A stretch of 31,313 nucleotides of DNA from DATGMP01 sp035293565 (GTDB taxonomy: Bacteria > Pseudomonadota > Alphaproteobacteria > BOG-932 > Roseiterribacteraceae), in contig DATGMP010000143.1 of the NCBI GenBank assembly GCA_035293565.1, positions 1-31,313 on the forward strand, written 5' to 3'. The notes beneath the pieces were generated by a model. That model was not told where the DNA came from, did no database searches, and saw only the letters and a list, made by a program, of their open reading frames with translations. Made by a program: the position numbers and the translations under genes. Shown one piece after another: positions 7,902 through 16,880 of this stretch. How positions within the stretch are numbered: position 1 is the first letter of the stretch; the number at the start of each line of letters is the position of its first letter.

Positions 7902-9035
7902 ATGAGCAAGCGCATGATCGTCATGCTGGTTGCCGTGGCCGTAGTGTTCGGCGGGATCTTCGGTTTCATCTCGTTCGGTCACTACATGCGCGACAAGTTC
8001 ATGCACGCGATGGGCGTACCGCCGCAGACCGTCTCGACCATGAGGGCCGACACTCAAGACTGGCAGCCGAAGCTCATAGCGGTCGGCAGCCTGCGTGCTG
8101 TCAACGGCACGAATCTGAGCCCCCAGGTAGCAGGCACGGTTTCGGCCATCCATTTCGAGTCCGGCGCCGATGTGAAGGCCGGCACGCTCCTGATCGAACT
8201 CGCCCAGTCAGACGATCTGGGCAAGCTGCGATCCCTTCAGGCGACGGCCGCGCTCGATCGGATCACACTCGAGCGGGATCAGAAACAGCTTCAGGTGCAT
8301 GCAGTGAGCCAACAAGTCGTCGATACCGACGAACAAAACCTCAAGAACGCGCAAGGTCAGGTGGATCAGCAGCAGGCGACGCTAGACTACAAGAATATCC
8401 GCGCGCCGTTCGACGGCAGAATCGGCGTTCGGCAGGTCGATCTCGGCCAGTATCTTGCGCCCGGGACGACGATCGCCACCCTGCAGTCGCTCGATCCGAT
8501 CTATGTCGATTTCTATCTGCCGCAGCAAGCGCTGTCGCAGCTCAAGGTCGGGTTGCCGGTGACCGTTTCGGTGGACGCCTATCCCGACCGATCCTTCGAC
8601 GGCGAGATCACCGCTATCAATCCTCTGGTCGATAGCAGCACCCGGAACATCCAAATCCGCGCGACTCTCAAGAATCCGGACCATCTCCTGTTGCCGGGCA
8701 TGTACGGGAAAGTCGAGATCACGACTGGCCAAGCTCAGCGCTACGTCACGCTGCCAACAACGGCCGTCGCGTTCAACTCTTTCGGCGACACTGTTTTCGT
8801 CGTCGATGACAAGGGCAAGGACGACAAAGGCAATCCGAAGCTGGTGGCGCGTCAGATCGTCGTCACCACCGGCATGACCCGTGGCGATCAGGTTGCCGTG
8901 CTGAGCGGCGTCAAGCAGGGAGACATTGTCGTTACCGCCGGCCAGATGAAGCTTCGCAACGGCGTACCCGTCGTCACCAACAACAAGATCGAGCCCAAGT
9001 TCGACGCCAATCAGCAGCCGGCCTTCAACCAGTAG
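7902..9035 (+). CDS. RND efflux periplasmic adaptor (membrane fusion protein)
   Basis: Links the inner-membrane pump to the outer-membrane channel of the tripartite efflux system. From ATG 7902 (377 residues) there is an N-terminal hydrophobic anchor (about residues 5-25). The HlyD-type core follows: first lipoyl half SPQVAGTVSAIHFESGADVK, a short alpha-hairpin (SLQATAALDRITLERDQKQL to QQQATLDYKN), second lipoyl half IRAPFDGRIGVRQVDLGQYL, then beta-barrel and membrane-proximal domains (LPGMYGKVEI). The alternative ATG at 7890 is in frame, but GAGGAG at 7892-7897 is placed to serve 7902. The anchor lacks a lipobox cysteine, so it is probably a transmembrane rather than lipid anchor. It is first in the operon and 15 bp before the pump gene. 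Confidence 0.95.
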   Translation: MSKRMIVMLVAVAVVFGGIFGFISFGHYMRDKFMHAMGVPPQTVSTMRADTQDWQPKLIAVGSLRAVNGTNLSPQVAGTVSAIHFESGADVKAGTLLIELAQSDDLGKLRSLQATAALDRITLERDQKQLQVHAVSQQVVDTDEQNLKNAQGQVDQQQATLDYKNIRAPFDGRIGVRQVDLGQYLAPGTTIATLQSLDPIYVDFYLPQQALSQLKVGLPVTVSVDAYPDRSFDGEITAINPLVDSSTRNIQIRATLKNPDHLLLPGMYGKVEITTGQAQRYVTLPTTAVAFNSFGDTVFVVDDKGKDDKGNPKLVARQIVVTTGMTRGDQVAVLSGVKQGDIVVTAGQMKLRNGVPVVTNNKIEPKFDANQQPAFNQ

Positions 9036-9050
9036 CCAACGGCGGCTTCC

Positions 9051-12000
9051 ATGCGTTTCACCGATATCTTCATTCGGCGGCCTGTGCTGGCCACCGTTGT
9101 GAGCCTCATGATTCTGGTGGTCGGGCTGAGGGCCGGCGAGTCGCTGTCGGTCCGACAGTTCCCCAAGACCGAGAATGCGATCATAACGATCTCGACGCTC
9201 TATTACGGCGCCGATCCGGACGTAGTGGCTGGGTTCATCACGACGCCGATTGAGAATGCGGTCGCCCAGGTCACCGGCATCGACTACATGACCTCGACCT
9301 CGACCAGCGGCACCAGCACGATCACGGTCAACCTGGTCCTCAACTACGACGCCGACAAGGCGCTCACCGAGATCAACACCAAGGTGAACTCGGTTCTTAA
9401 TCAACTTCCTCCGGGAACACAGCAGCCCTCGCTCAGCATCCGTGTCGGCGACACCCTCGATTCGATGTATCTCGGCTTCATCAGCGACGTGCTGCCGATG
9501 AACAAGATCACCGACTATCTCGTGCGCGTCGTACAGCCCAGGCTGCAAGCGGTACCCGGCGTGCAGGTCGCGGAGATCCTGGGCGCCCGCAATTATGCGC
9601 TCCGGGCCTGGCTCGATCCGTTGAAGCTCGCGGCCCTTGGGCTGACGGCAACCGATGTCAGCAATGCTTTGATTGGCAATGACGCCATCGCCGGGATCGG
9701 TAGCACTAAAGGGCAGATGGTGCAGATCAATCTGACTGCCTCCACCAACCTGCACACGGTCGAGGAATTCCGCAATCTCGTGGTGAAGCACGCGAACGGC
9801 GCGGTAGTGCGTCTCAAGGACGTGGCGCAGGTCGAGCTCGGCGACGATACCTACGACACGCAGAACAACCTTTATGGCCGCAAGGCGGTCTTCATCGGGA
9901 TCCAGGTCGCGCCGGCTGCCAACCTCCTGGACACGCTCAAAGGCTGTCGCACAGCCTTCGAACAGCTCCAGCCCGATTTCCCGACCGGCTTGACGGGCCA
10001 GATCGGCTATGACGCCTCCGACTTCGTCAACAGCTCGATCCGCGAGGTCAGGAGCACGCTCATTCAAGCGGCGCTCATCGTCACGGTCGTGGTGTTCGCC
10101 TTCCTGGGTTCGCTCCGATCGGTGCTCATACCCGCGGTTACGATCCCGCTGTCGCTGGTCGGCACACTGATCATGATGCTGGCCTTTGGTTTCTCCATCA
10201 ATTTGCTGACTCTGCTCGCCCTGGTGCTGGCGATCGGCCTCGTCGTCGATGACGCGATCATCGTGGTGGAGAACGTCAACCGTCACATCGACGACGGCAT
10301 GAAGCCGATCCCCGCCGCCATCCTGGCGGCGCGCGAGCTCGGTGGACCGATTGTCGCCATGACTGTGGTGCTGGTTGCCGTCTACGTGCCCATCGGGTTT
10401 CAAGGTGGGCTGACCGGGGCGCTCTTCACCGAGTTCGCTTTCACGCTCGTCGGTGCGGTGACGGTTTCCGCCGTGATTGCGCTCACGCTGTCGCCGATGA
10501 TGTGCTCGCGCCTTTTGGAGGCGCGCATGCACGATCGCCGCAAGTGGCAGGACCGGCTGATGGATGCGATCGATCGCAGCTTCGAGCGAGTCAGGACGGT
10601 CTATGAGCGACTCCTGCGCGCGAGCCTCGAGACGCTACGGATGACGGCGGTATTCGCCGTCATCATCATCGCCAGCCTGTTTTTCCTTTTCACGAGCGCG
10701 AAGACCGAGCTCGCGCCGAACGAGGACCAGGGCGTCATCGGGAACCTAGCGACGCCGGCGCCCGACGCGACCCTCGATCAGAAGCAGCTCTATGCGAAGG
10801 AGATCTACGACACGCTGTCGCCTTATCCGGAAGACAAGATCGTCTTTCAGATCATCCCGCCGACCGGACCGTTCATTTCGGGCATGGTGATGAAACCGTG
10901 GGACGAGCGCGCACGGACGACGCAGGAAATGCAGCCTCTTGTCCAGGCGGACGACAACAAGATTCCCGGCACACGGATCGTCGCTTTCCTGCCTCCGCCG
11001 CTGCCAGGGTCGAACGGCGCGCTGCCGGTCGATTTTGTCATCGGCACCGCACAGCCTTTCGACAAGCTGAACGCGGTCGCCCAGAATTTCATGCAGCAGG
11101 CTCAGGCCTCCGGCATGTTCATCTTCTTGGATAACGACCTCAAGGTCGATCAGCCGCAGGCGGTGCTGAACATTGATCGCGACAAGGTGGCCGATCTCGG
11201 GCTCAAGGAGACCGACGTCGCCAGTGCTCTCGGCACTCTCCTCGGCGGCGGCTATCTCAACTATTTCAGCCTGGACGGTCGCTCGTACAAGGTGATTCCG
11301 CAGGTCCAGCAGCGCTTCCGGCTGACCACCGCCCAGTTGCTCGATTACTACATTCCGACGGCATCCGGCACACCGGTGCCGCTCTCCACCGTAGCCACGA
11401 TAAGCACCAAGACGATTCCGGAATCGTTGAACCATTTTCAGCAGTTGAACGAGGCCAGCATCACCGGCGTGCCGATGCCCGGCGTATCGGTCGGAGAGGC
11501 TATCAGTTATCTGCAGGACCTCGCCAAGCGGACATTGCCGCAAGGCTATGTCGTGGATTACGGCGGCCAGTCCCGCCAATATATTCAGGAATCGAGCGGC
11601 TTCGTGGCGACTTTTGCCTTCGCGCTCATCGTGATCTTTCTGTCGCTGGCGGCTCTGTTCGAAAGCTTTCGTGACCCGTTGATCATCTTGATCTCGGTGC
11701 CGATGTCATTGGTCGGCGCGCTGATATTCATCGCGCTCGGCGTCGGCGGAGCGACGCTCAACATCTATACCGAGGTCGGGCTCGTCACCCTGATGGGTCT
11801 CATCAGCAAACACGGCATCCTCATTGTCGAGTTCGCCAACGCTCAGCAGCTCGCCGGTCGCTCCAAGCGTGAGGCAATCGAGGAGGCCGCGGGCATTCGG
11901 CTGCGCCCCATCCTCATGACGACGGCGGCGATGGTGTTCGGGGTCGTGCCTCTTCTCGTCGCGAGCGGCGCGGGTGCAGTTTCGCGCTTCAACCTTGGTC

Positions 12001-12167
12001 TCGTGATCGCGAGCGGGCTTGCGATTGGAACGCTTTTCACGTTGTTCGTCGTGCCGGCCTTCTATCTTCTCCTCGCTGCGGATCACTCCAAGGCCCGCCG
12101 TGAAGCCGAAGATCGCGAGGCGGAAGGCGGGCTATCGGAGGAGAATCTGTCCGAAGCGGCCCAGTAG
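9051..12167 (+). CDS. RND multidrug efflux pump, inner-membrane subunit (AcrB/MexB superfamily, HAE1)
   Basis: Proton-driven trimeric exporter of hydrophobic or amphiphilic compounds. The 1038-residue length is standard for this family. Residues 1-30 hold the start FIRRPVLATVVSLMILVVG, and TM4 carries LVVDDAIIVVENV with the paired proton-relay aspartates (Asp400, Asp401). TM10 carries GLISKHGILIVEFAN with the essential lysine. The two large periplasmic porter loops and 12 membrane helices are all present with no interruption. Motifs such as SRYIQESS-type FIDNDLKVDQPQ-like sequence (here FIFLDNDLKVDQPQAVLNID) match the MdtB/MexW-like branch. It sits between adaptor and outer-membrane factor. 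Substrates cannot be predicted. Confidence 0.97.
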   Translation: MRFTDIFIRRPVLATVVSLMILVVGLRAGESLSVRQFPKTENAIITISTLYYGADPDVVAGFITTPIENAVAQVTGIDYMTSTSTSGTSTITVNLVLNYDADKALTEINTKVNSVLNQLPPGTQQPSLSIRVGDTLDSMYLGFISDVLPMNKITDYLVRVVQPRLQAVPGVQVAEILGARNYALRAWLDPLKLAALGLTATDVSNALIGNDAIAGIGSTKGQMVQINLTASTNLHTVEEFRNLVVKHANGAVVRLKDVAQVELGDDTYDTQNNLYGRKAVFIGIQVAPAANLLDTLKGCRTAFEQLQPDFPTGLTGQIGYDASDFVNSSIREVRSTLIQAALIVTVVVFAFLGSLRSVLIPAVTIPLSLVGTLIMMLAFGFSINLLTLLALVLAIGLVVDDAIIVVENVNRHIDDGMKPIPAAILAARELGGPIVAMTVVLVAVYVPIGFQGGLTGALFTEFAFTLVGAVTVSAVIALTLSPMMCSRLLEARMHDRRKWQDRLMDAIDRSFERVRTVYERLLRASLETLRMTAVFAVIIIASLFFLFTSAKTELAPNEDQGVIGNLATPAPDATLDQKQLYAKEIYDTLSPYPEDKIVFQIIPPTGPFISGMVMKPWDERARTTQEMQPLVQADDNKIPGTRIVAFLPPPLPGSNGALPVDFVIGTAQPFDKLNAVAQNFMQQAQASGMFIFLDNDLKVDQPQAVLNIDRDKVADLGLKETDVASALGTLLGGGYLNYFSLDGRSYKVIPQVQQRFRLTTAQLLDYYIPTASGTPVPLSTVATISTKTIPESLNHFQQLNEASITGVPMPGVSVGEAISYLQDLAKRTLPQGYVVDYGGQSRQYIQESSGFVATFAFALIVIFLSLAALFESFRDPLIILISVPMSLVGALIFIALGVGGATLNIYTEVGLVTLMGLISKHGILIVEFANAQQLAGRSKREAIEEAAGIRLRPILMTTAAMVFGVVPLLVASGAGAVSRFNLGLVIASGLAIGTLFTLFVVPAFYLLLAADHSKARREAEDREAEGGLSEENLSEAAQ

Positions 12168-12247
12168 GCAATCCTTCGGAGGTCTGTTCCGCGGCCTTTT
12201 GGGGCTTCCGTATCGGTTTGGGTCGAGCATGAGAGGAGTGATTCACT

Positions 12248-13816
12248 ATGGGATCGCGGCGACCCGCGCTGTCGTTCGTTTCGACTTTCCTCTGTGCGTC
12301 GGCGCTCAGCGCGTGCACAGTCGGGCCTGATTTCCTACGGCCCAAGGCTCCTGAAAATGCGGGCTATACTGCCGAGAAGCTCGCCGACACCGTGTCGGCC
12401 GATATTCAAGGCGGGGTCACGCAGCGCTTCGTTGTGGCCAAGGACATTCCCGGAGAATGGTGGACTCTATTCCACTCGGCCGCGCTCAACACGCTGATCG
12501 AGGAGGCGCTCAAGGCCAACCCGGATCTCGCGGCGGCTCAGGCGGCGCTGCGCCAGGCCAATGAGATCGTCTATGCCGATCAAGGCGCTTTCTTCCCGAC
12601 GCTCAGCGCGTCGGGTTCGGCCACACGCGAGAAGATCTCGGCGGCCTCTTTGGCGGGTTTCGGCGTCTCCACGTCCCCTAGGGGAGCCCGTTCCATCCCA
12701 CCTTTCAGCGTCACCTCGGCATCGCTCAGCGTATCCTATGCGCCCGATGTCTTCGGCGGCACGCGTCGGCAAGTGGAGTCCGCCGAAGCGCAGGCCGAGT
12801 ATGAGCGCTTCGAGCTCGAGGCGACCTATCTCACGCTTACTTCGAATGTCGTGAATGCGGCCGTGACGCTGGCATCGCTACGCGATCAGATCGCGGCCAC
12901 CGATGAGGTCATCAAGATCGAGAGCGACCAGCTGAACTTGCTGAAGCATCAGTTCGAGCTCGGCGCGGTCTCCAAATCCGATGTGCTTACGCAGCAGGCG
13001 ACTCTCGCCCAAGCGATCGCTACGCTCCCGCCCCTGCAGAAGCAGCTGGCCCAGGCGCGCAACCAGCTGATGACCTATCTCGGCCGATTTCCTAATCAGG
13101 ACAAGGGCGAGAATTTCGTGCTCGCATCGCTTACCTTGCCTGAGGATCTGCCGGTCAGCTTGCCCTCGAAGCTTGTCGAGCAGCGCCCGGACATCCGCGC
13201 CGCGGAAGCCCAGCTCCATGAGGCGAGCGCCAATGTCGGAGTCGCGATCGCGGATCAGCTGCCGCAATTCAGCATCACCGGCCAGCTCGGCAGCAGCGCC
13301 TCGAGCTTCGACAAACTATTCTCGCCGGGCGGTGGGCTTTGGAGCATCGCCGGATCCCTCGCTCAGACGATTTTCGACGGCGGCACGCTCGAGCACCGCA
13401 AACGCGCGGCGGTCGCCGCCTACGACCAATCGGCCGCGCAATATCGCAGCACCGTCCTTTCCGCCTTCCAGGATGTGGCGAACGCGCTGCGCGCGGTGCA
13501 GACGGATTCCGACGCCCTCAAGGCCCAACTCCTGGCCGAGCAATCGGCGCACGACAATCTTGATCTCGCGCGTGACCAGTACAAGCTTGGGGCTATAAAC
13601 TACCTCACGCTGCTGACCGCCCAACAAACCTATCAGAATGCGCTTCTCAATCGGGTTCGCGCTCAAGCGGCGCGCTACACCGATACTGCCGCGCTGTTCC
13701 AAGCGCTCGGCGGCGGTTGGTGGAACCGCGCTGATGTCGCGCCCGAAACCCAGGGACGCCCCGATCGCTTTGCGATCCCGCCGGTGCAGGAGATTGGCCT
13801 GCCGCTCGCGCGATAA
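12248..13816 (+). CDS. Outer-membrane efflux lipoprotein, NodT/OprM family (TolC-like)
   Basis: Forms the trimeric outer-membrane channel and periplasmic tunnel of the efflux system. The 522-residue precursor begins with a lipoprotein signal peptide ending in ALSAC, so Cys23 should be lipidated, followed by TVGPDFLRPKAP, the usual NodT start (xVGPDYxxP). Two repeated outer-membrane-efflux domains follow, with LVEQRPDIRAAEAQLHEASA and the second repeat LAEQSAHDNLDLARDQYKLG and YLTLLTAQQTYQNA. It lies 80 bp after the pump gene; an AGAGGAG-like ribosome site is at about 12231-12237. It completes a self-contained three-gene pump operon. It ends 30 bp from the convergent NUDIX gene. Confidence 0.95.
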   Translation: MGSRRPALSFVSTFLCASALSACTVGPDFLRPKAPENAGYTAEKLADTVSADIQGGVTQRFVVAKDIPGEWWTLFHSAALNTLIEEALKANPDLAAAQAALRQANEIVYADQGAFFPTLSASGSATREKISAASLAGFGVSTSPRGARSIPPFSVTSASLSVSYAPDVFGGTRRQVESAEAQAEYERFELEATYLTLTSNVVNAAVTLASLRDQIAATDEVIKIESDQLNLLKHQFELGAVSKSDVLTQQATLAQAIATLPPLQKQLAQARNQLMTYLGRFPNQDKGENFVLASLTLPEDLPVSLPSKLVEQRPDIRAAEAQLHEASANVGVAIADQLPQFSITGQLGSSASSFDKLFSPGGGLWSIAGSLAQTIFDGGTLEHRKRAAVAAYDQSAAQYRSTVLSAFQDVANALRAVQTDSDALKAQLLAEQSAHDNLDLARDQYKLGAINYLTLLTAQQTYQNALLNRVRAQAARYTDTAALFQALGGGWWNRADVAPETQGRPDRFAIPPVQEIGLPLAR

Positions 13817-13846
13817 CGCACTGGAGGCGACGGAGCGCACGTTGAA

Positions 13847-14338
13847 TCACCAAGCGCCGGTCCCGGTTACCCCGGTTCTATATTCAGTAATGCGCCGCGC
13901 GGTGGCCGGTGATATATCCGCCGGAAGCGTGTCCAAAGAAAACCAGCGCGCGTCTTGAATTTCGAAGGGATCAGCGGACTTTATCGCTGGAGCTGAGGAA
14001 GGCGTGCGCACGACGAAGACGACCACATGATCATCCTTGAGCGTTACTCTGTCGTGGTAAACACCGAGTACGCGCTCAATCCTGAAGTCTTTGAGACCGA
14101 TCTCCTCGCGCAATTCACGCGCCAGCGCCTGGTCATAACTCTCGCCGCGAATCACTCCTCCGCCCGGCAAGTACCAATCGTCCAAGTAGGTATGAAGGAC
14201 CAGGGCAATGCGATCATCACGATCAAGCACCAGCCCACGGACGCCCAGCGTTCGAAACCCCCGCGCTTTGCGATAGTTGCGGACTAATGATCCAGCAAAC
14301 CGGTGATGCCACGCCACGAGCCGATGCCTCCTCTTCAC
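13847..14338 (-). CDS. NUDIX hydrolase
   Basis: Expected to hydrolyse a nucleoside diphosphate linked to another group, using Mg2+; the substrate is unknown. The 163-residue frame contains a perfect Nudix box at about residues 60-82 (G-x5-E-x7-REUxEExGU, seen as GGVIRGESYDQALARELREE followed by IGL) after the typical strand TLGVRGLVLDRDDRIALVLH. The long start is a GTG at 14338. However GGAGG at about 14323-14327 would better serve an in-frame GTG at 14317, giving 156 residues. The basic N-terminus (RRHRLVAWHHRFAGSLVRNY) is seen in a subgroup annotated as DNA-mismatch/ADP-ribose-type NUDIX proteins, but I would not assign a substrate. It stands alone. Confidence 0.93.
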   Translation of the reverse strand: MKRRHRLVAWHHRFAGSLVRNYRKARGFRTLGVRGLVLDRDDRIALVLHTYLDDWYLPGGGVIRGESYDQALARELREEIGLKDFRIERVLGVYHDRVTLKDDHVVVFVVRTPSSAPAIKSADPFEIQDARWFSLDTLPADISPATARRITEYRTGVTGTGAW

Positions 14339-14424
14339 TGGCTTTGCTTGCGCATATGCCTGCTGGACGCTGTTGATCGACCAACCATCAGCTAACCCCC
14401 CAAAGCTGGTGAGCGCAGACCTAG

Positions 14425-14547
14425 CGTTGGACGCGCCCGCCAGCGCCGATGCGCCTCAAGCTGGTCAATGGCGAAGCGACCTTCGAGAACGGCAAATTTA
14501 CCGGCCGCTTTCCTGGAGAGATGGTCAGTCCGACGATTGGGACTTGA
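14425..14547 (+). pseudogene. C-terminal remnant of an amidohydrolase / N-acyl-D-amino-acid deacylase-like gene
   Basis: In the gap between two minus-strand genes, the plus strand reads MRLKLVNGEATFENGKFTG then RFPGEMV, with a stop at 14545-14547. The pattern VNGxxTFxxGxxTGxxPGxxL is the usual end of amidohydrolase-family-3 proteins such as N-acyl-D-amino-acid deacylases. The frame is closed by a TAG at 14422-14424 and the body of a 500-residue enzyme is absent. It is a short gene tail left after deletion. The match is by eye and short. Confidence 0.5.
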
Positions 14548-14559
14548 GCGACGATACGT

Positions 14560-15210
14560 CTACCATCGGTTCCAATGCATCACCTCGCTGGCGGGCACGC
14601 GATCGCCAGGCTTGAAATTGGTCCCGATCGTATAGGCGACGGGGATCAGACCGGTTTGTGTGTAGCGATCGAAGGGAATGCGCAGCAAATCCGCCATTTC
14701 CCTCTCGCGCCAGAGATGAACGGTGGTGAGGGCGGTGCCGAGGCCGCGGGAGCGCAGAGCCAGCATGAGATTCCACGTAACCGGCCACACTGAACCCCAG
14801 AGGCTGGCCTGGTAGAAAATATTTTGCCCGTCCATTCGACCCCTTAGGGTCGGAATGATCAGCAGAGGCACCTCATGCATATGTTCGTTGAGGTGAGCGG
14901 TGGATTCGCTCATCTGCTCACGGCGGTGCGATCGGCCGGTATCATGAGCGGAATAAATCGAGGGATCTTTCGCAATCATATCGACGAAGTGCTGCATGCC
15001 GGCACGGTAGATTTCCGCCACCTTCCTGCGGATGTCGGGGTCTTCGACGATTACGAATTCGAAAGACTGGTTGTTTGAACCGTTCGGCGCTTGCAATGCG
15101 AGCGTCATGCATTCTTCGACAATGGCCCTTGGCACCGGCTTTTTGAGATCGAGTCGTTTGCGAACGGTACGAGTCGTTGTCAGCAATTCATCGACTGTCA
15201 GATTGAGCAT
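14560..15210 (-). CDS. Nitroreductase-family FMN oxidoreductase
   Basis: A flavin-dependent NAD(P)H oxidoreductase of 216 residues; members reduce nitroaromatics, quinones or enones, and the physiological substrate is not evident. The N-terminal region TTTRTVRKRLDLKKPVPRAI holds the basic FMN-phosphate contact. Family landmarks follow: LALQAPNGSNNQSFEFVIVE (the AxxAPSxxNxQPW equivalent) and the C-terminal LRSRGLGTALTT (cf. A-x-GLG) with IPVAYTIG near the end. The ATG at 15210 has GGGGAGA about 8 nt upstream, a good ribosome site. It is transcribed alone, with the ligase operon ending about 195 bp upstream. Confidence 0.92.
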   Translation of the reverse strand: MLNLTVDELLTTTRTVRKRLDLKKPVPRAIVEECMTLALQAPNGSNNQSFEFVIVEDPDIRRKVAEIYRAGMQHFVDMIAKDPSIYSAHDTGRSHRREQMSESTAHLNEHMHEVPLLIIPTLRGRMDGQNIFYQASLWGSVWPVTWNLMLALRSRGLGTALTTVHLWREREMADLLRIPFDRYTQTGLIPVAYTIGTNFKPGDRVPASEVMHWNRW

Positions 15211-15324
15211 CGCCGTGATCTCCCCTGCTGGATTGCTGGCGCCTTTCCTAAATCTTGGACCGCCGTTCCGAGGATTACCGGAAGCCTATCGTCGGTCGAG
15301 ACGAGCAAGCTTCGAACCGATATG

Positions 15325-15357
15325 GCGCGTTTGCTGCGGCAGCAAGGCGTAACGCGC
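15325..15357. terminator. Nested hairpin between ligase operon and nitroreductase gene
   Basis: GCGCGTT (15325-15331) pairs with AACGCGC (15351-15357), enclosing a second stem TGCTG/CAGCA (15332-15336 with 15340-15344) and a one-sided 6-nt bulge. It lies about 48 nt beyond the stop of the AMP-forming ligase, the last gene of the eight-gene minus operon, so it is a candidate transcript end. It lacks a T tract, so the call is weak. Confidence 0.3.
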
Positions 15358-15404
15358 GCTGCGATTGAAGTCGAGTCTCCTACCGGACCGTTAAGTCGAT
15401 CGGG

Positions 15405-16880
15405 CTATTTCGACTGAATCCATTCGATAATGAGCGCCCGCTGGATTTGCGCGGTCGCGGCTGTGCGCGGAATGCTCTCGATGAATTCCAGCCGACGAGG
15501 ATGCTTGTAGGACGCAAGCCGTCCCTCGCAATAGGCGCGGATCGACTCCAGCGTCGGCGGCGAAGCGCCGGGGGCCGCGACCACCGCGGCGCAAACGATC
15601 TCGCCCCAGGTGGGATCGGGAATGCCGACAATTGCCGCCTCTGCGATTCCGGGGCAGCCCGCCAGCGCCAGCTCCACGTCGGTCGGCGAGACGGTTTCGC
15701 CGCCCGACCGGATGATGTCCTTCAGCCGGCCGGTCACATAAAGATAGCCTTCGTCATCCAGCGCGCCGCGATCGCCGGTATGATACCAGCCGTCTCTGAA
15801 GGCGGCCTCCGTCGCTGCCTGGTTGCGGAAATAGCCGTCCGCCAGCAGGTGGCTGCGCACCTGAATCTCGTCGCCCGCGCCGATCCGGAGCTCGACTCCA
15901 GCCGCCGGGCGGCCGACGCTGCCGGGCTTGCGCAGCACGTCCTTGTCGAAGAGCGCGGCGGCGGTCGCAGTTTCGGTCGATCCGTAAAACACACGCACCA
16001 GCGCATTGGGGAACCGCTGCTTCAGCGCCTCGATCAGTGCCGGAGGCGTCGCCGAAGTTCCGGTATCGATGAACCGCAGGCTGGAGAGATCCCAATCATC
16101 GGTCCGCTCCGCTAAAATTCGACTCCACACCGCCGGGATACAGTAGAGATGGTTGGCCTTGCGCGATACGACCGCGTCGAGCAACGCTTTCGCAGTCGGA
16201 CTTCGCACGAAGGTGATCTCGCCGGCCGTCTGCCAAGCGACCATGGCCAGCGTCAGCGAGCCCATATGGAACAGCGGAAACATGCAGATCTTGCGCAGCG
16301 GTTCGTCGATGAAGCTGCCCTGGAATGAGCGCAGGAAGTTGGTCCGATGGGAAAGCACCACGCCTTTGGACTGGCCCGTGCTGCCGGACGTAAAGAACAG
16401 GACCTGAGGGTCGTGTTCCGTCTTCTCCGGCTCGTCGATATCGTCGGCGGGAGCTGATGCGGATAAGACCGCGATGTCGTCGGGATTGCCGGGACTCTCC
16501 ATAGCGAGGCAAGAAATGTCGAGCTCCGCGGCCAATGCTCGGCCGCCTTCCAGCCGGTCGAGATCGGCGATGATCATTTTCGGATCGGCGAGTCGAATGA
16601 TGGCAGCCGCCTCGGCGGGCTTGAAGCGCGGGTTGACGGGGGCGAAGACCGCGCCCAGCTTGGCGAGCGCGATGAAGAGGACGACCAGCTCGAGATTGTT
16701 TTCGCCCCAGCATACGACCCGGTCGTGAAGTCCGATTCCGTGCTGACGGAGCGTATAAGCGACCTGGTTGCTTTCTCGGTCCAACCCGCCATAGGTCAGT
16801 ACCCGGTCATCCATGATCGCCGCCGGCCGGTTGTCATAAACCAGCGCATTGCGACGGATGATCGAATCGACGGTCAGCAT
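15405..16880 (-). CDS. AMP-forming acyl-CoA synthetase/ligase (ANL superfamily) with missing A10 lysine
   Basis: Expected to activate a carboxylic acid as acyl-AMP and pass it to CoA. With ATG 16880, overlapping the dehydrogenase stop as TGATG, the product is 491 residues. The P-loop FFTSGSTGQSKGV (163-175), YGSTETATAA, YHTGDRGALDDEGYLYVTG (A7) and GRLKDIIRSGGETVSP (A8 hinge) are intact. The C-terminal A10 motif, normally PRTxTGKIQ, reads PRTAATAQIQ here, so the lysine that orients substrates for adenylation is replaced by Gln478. The enzyme may therefore be impaired in adenylation, use another residue, or act mainly in the thioester half-reaction. It is the last gene of the 2-oxoacid oxidoreductase operon. 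A longer in-frame start (17033) would lie inside the dehydrogenase gene and is unlikely. Confidence 0.92.
   Translation of the reverse strand: MLTVDSIIRRNALVYDNRPAAIMDDRVLTYGGLDRESNQVAYTLRQHGIGLHDRVVCWGENNLELVVLFIALAKLGAVFAPVNPRFKPAEAAAIIRLADPKMIIADLDRLEGGRALAAELDISCLAMESPGNPDDIAVLSASAPADDIDEPEKTEHDPQVLFFTSGSTGQSKGVVLSHRTNFLRSFQGSFIDEPLRKICMFPLFHMGSLTLAMVAWQTAGEITFVRSPTAKALLDAVVSRKANHLYCIPAVWSRILAERTDDWDLSSLRFIDTGTSATPPALIEALKQRFPNALVRVFYGSTETATAAALFDKDVLRKPGSVGRPAAGVELRIGAGDEIQVRSHLLADGYFRNQAATEAAFRDGWYHTGDRGALDDEGYLYVTGRLKDIIRSGGETVSPTDVELALAGCPGIAEAAIVGIPDPTWGEIVCAAVVAAPGASPPTLESIRAYCEGRLASYKHPRRLEFIESIPRTAATAQIQRALIIEWIQSK

Noticed and set aside
8382..10532. 716-codon open frame on the minus strand
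   Set aside because: Low-complexity His/Arg/Asp-rich translation antisense to the adaptor and RND pump genes; a shadow of GC-rich codon use.
15290..15417. Plus-strand stretch MARLLRQQGVTRAAIEVE resembling the end of a cation diffusion facilitator
   Set aside because: Resemblance is limited to a few residues and the region also forms a hairpin; too weak to call a remnant.
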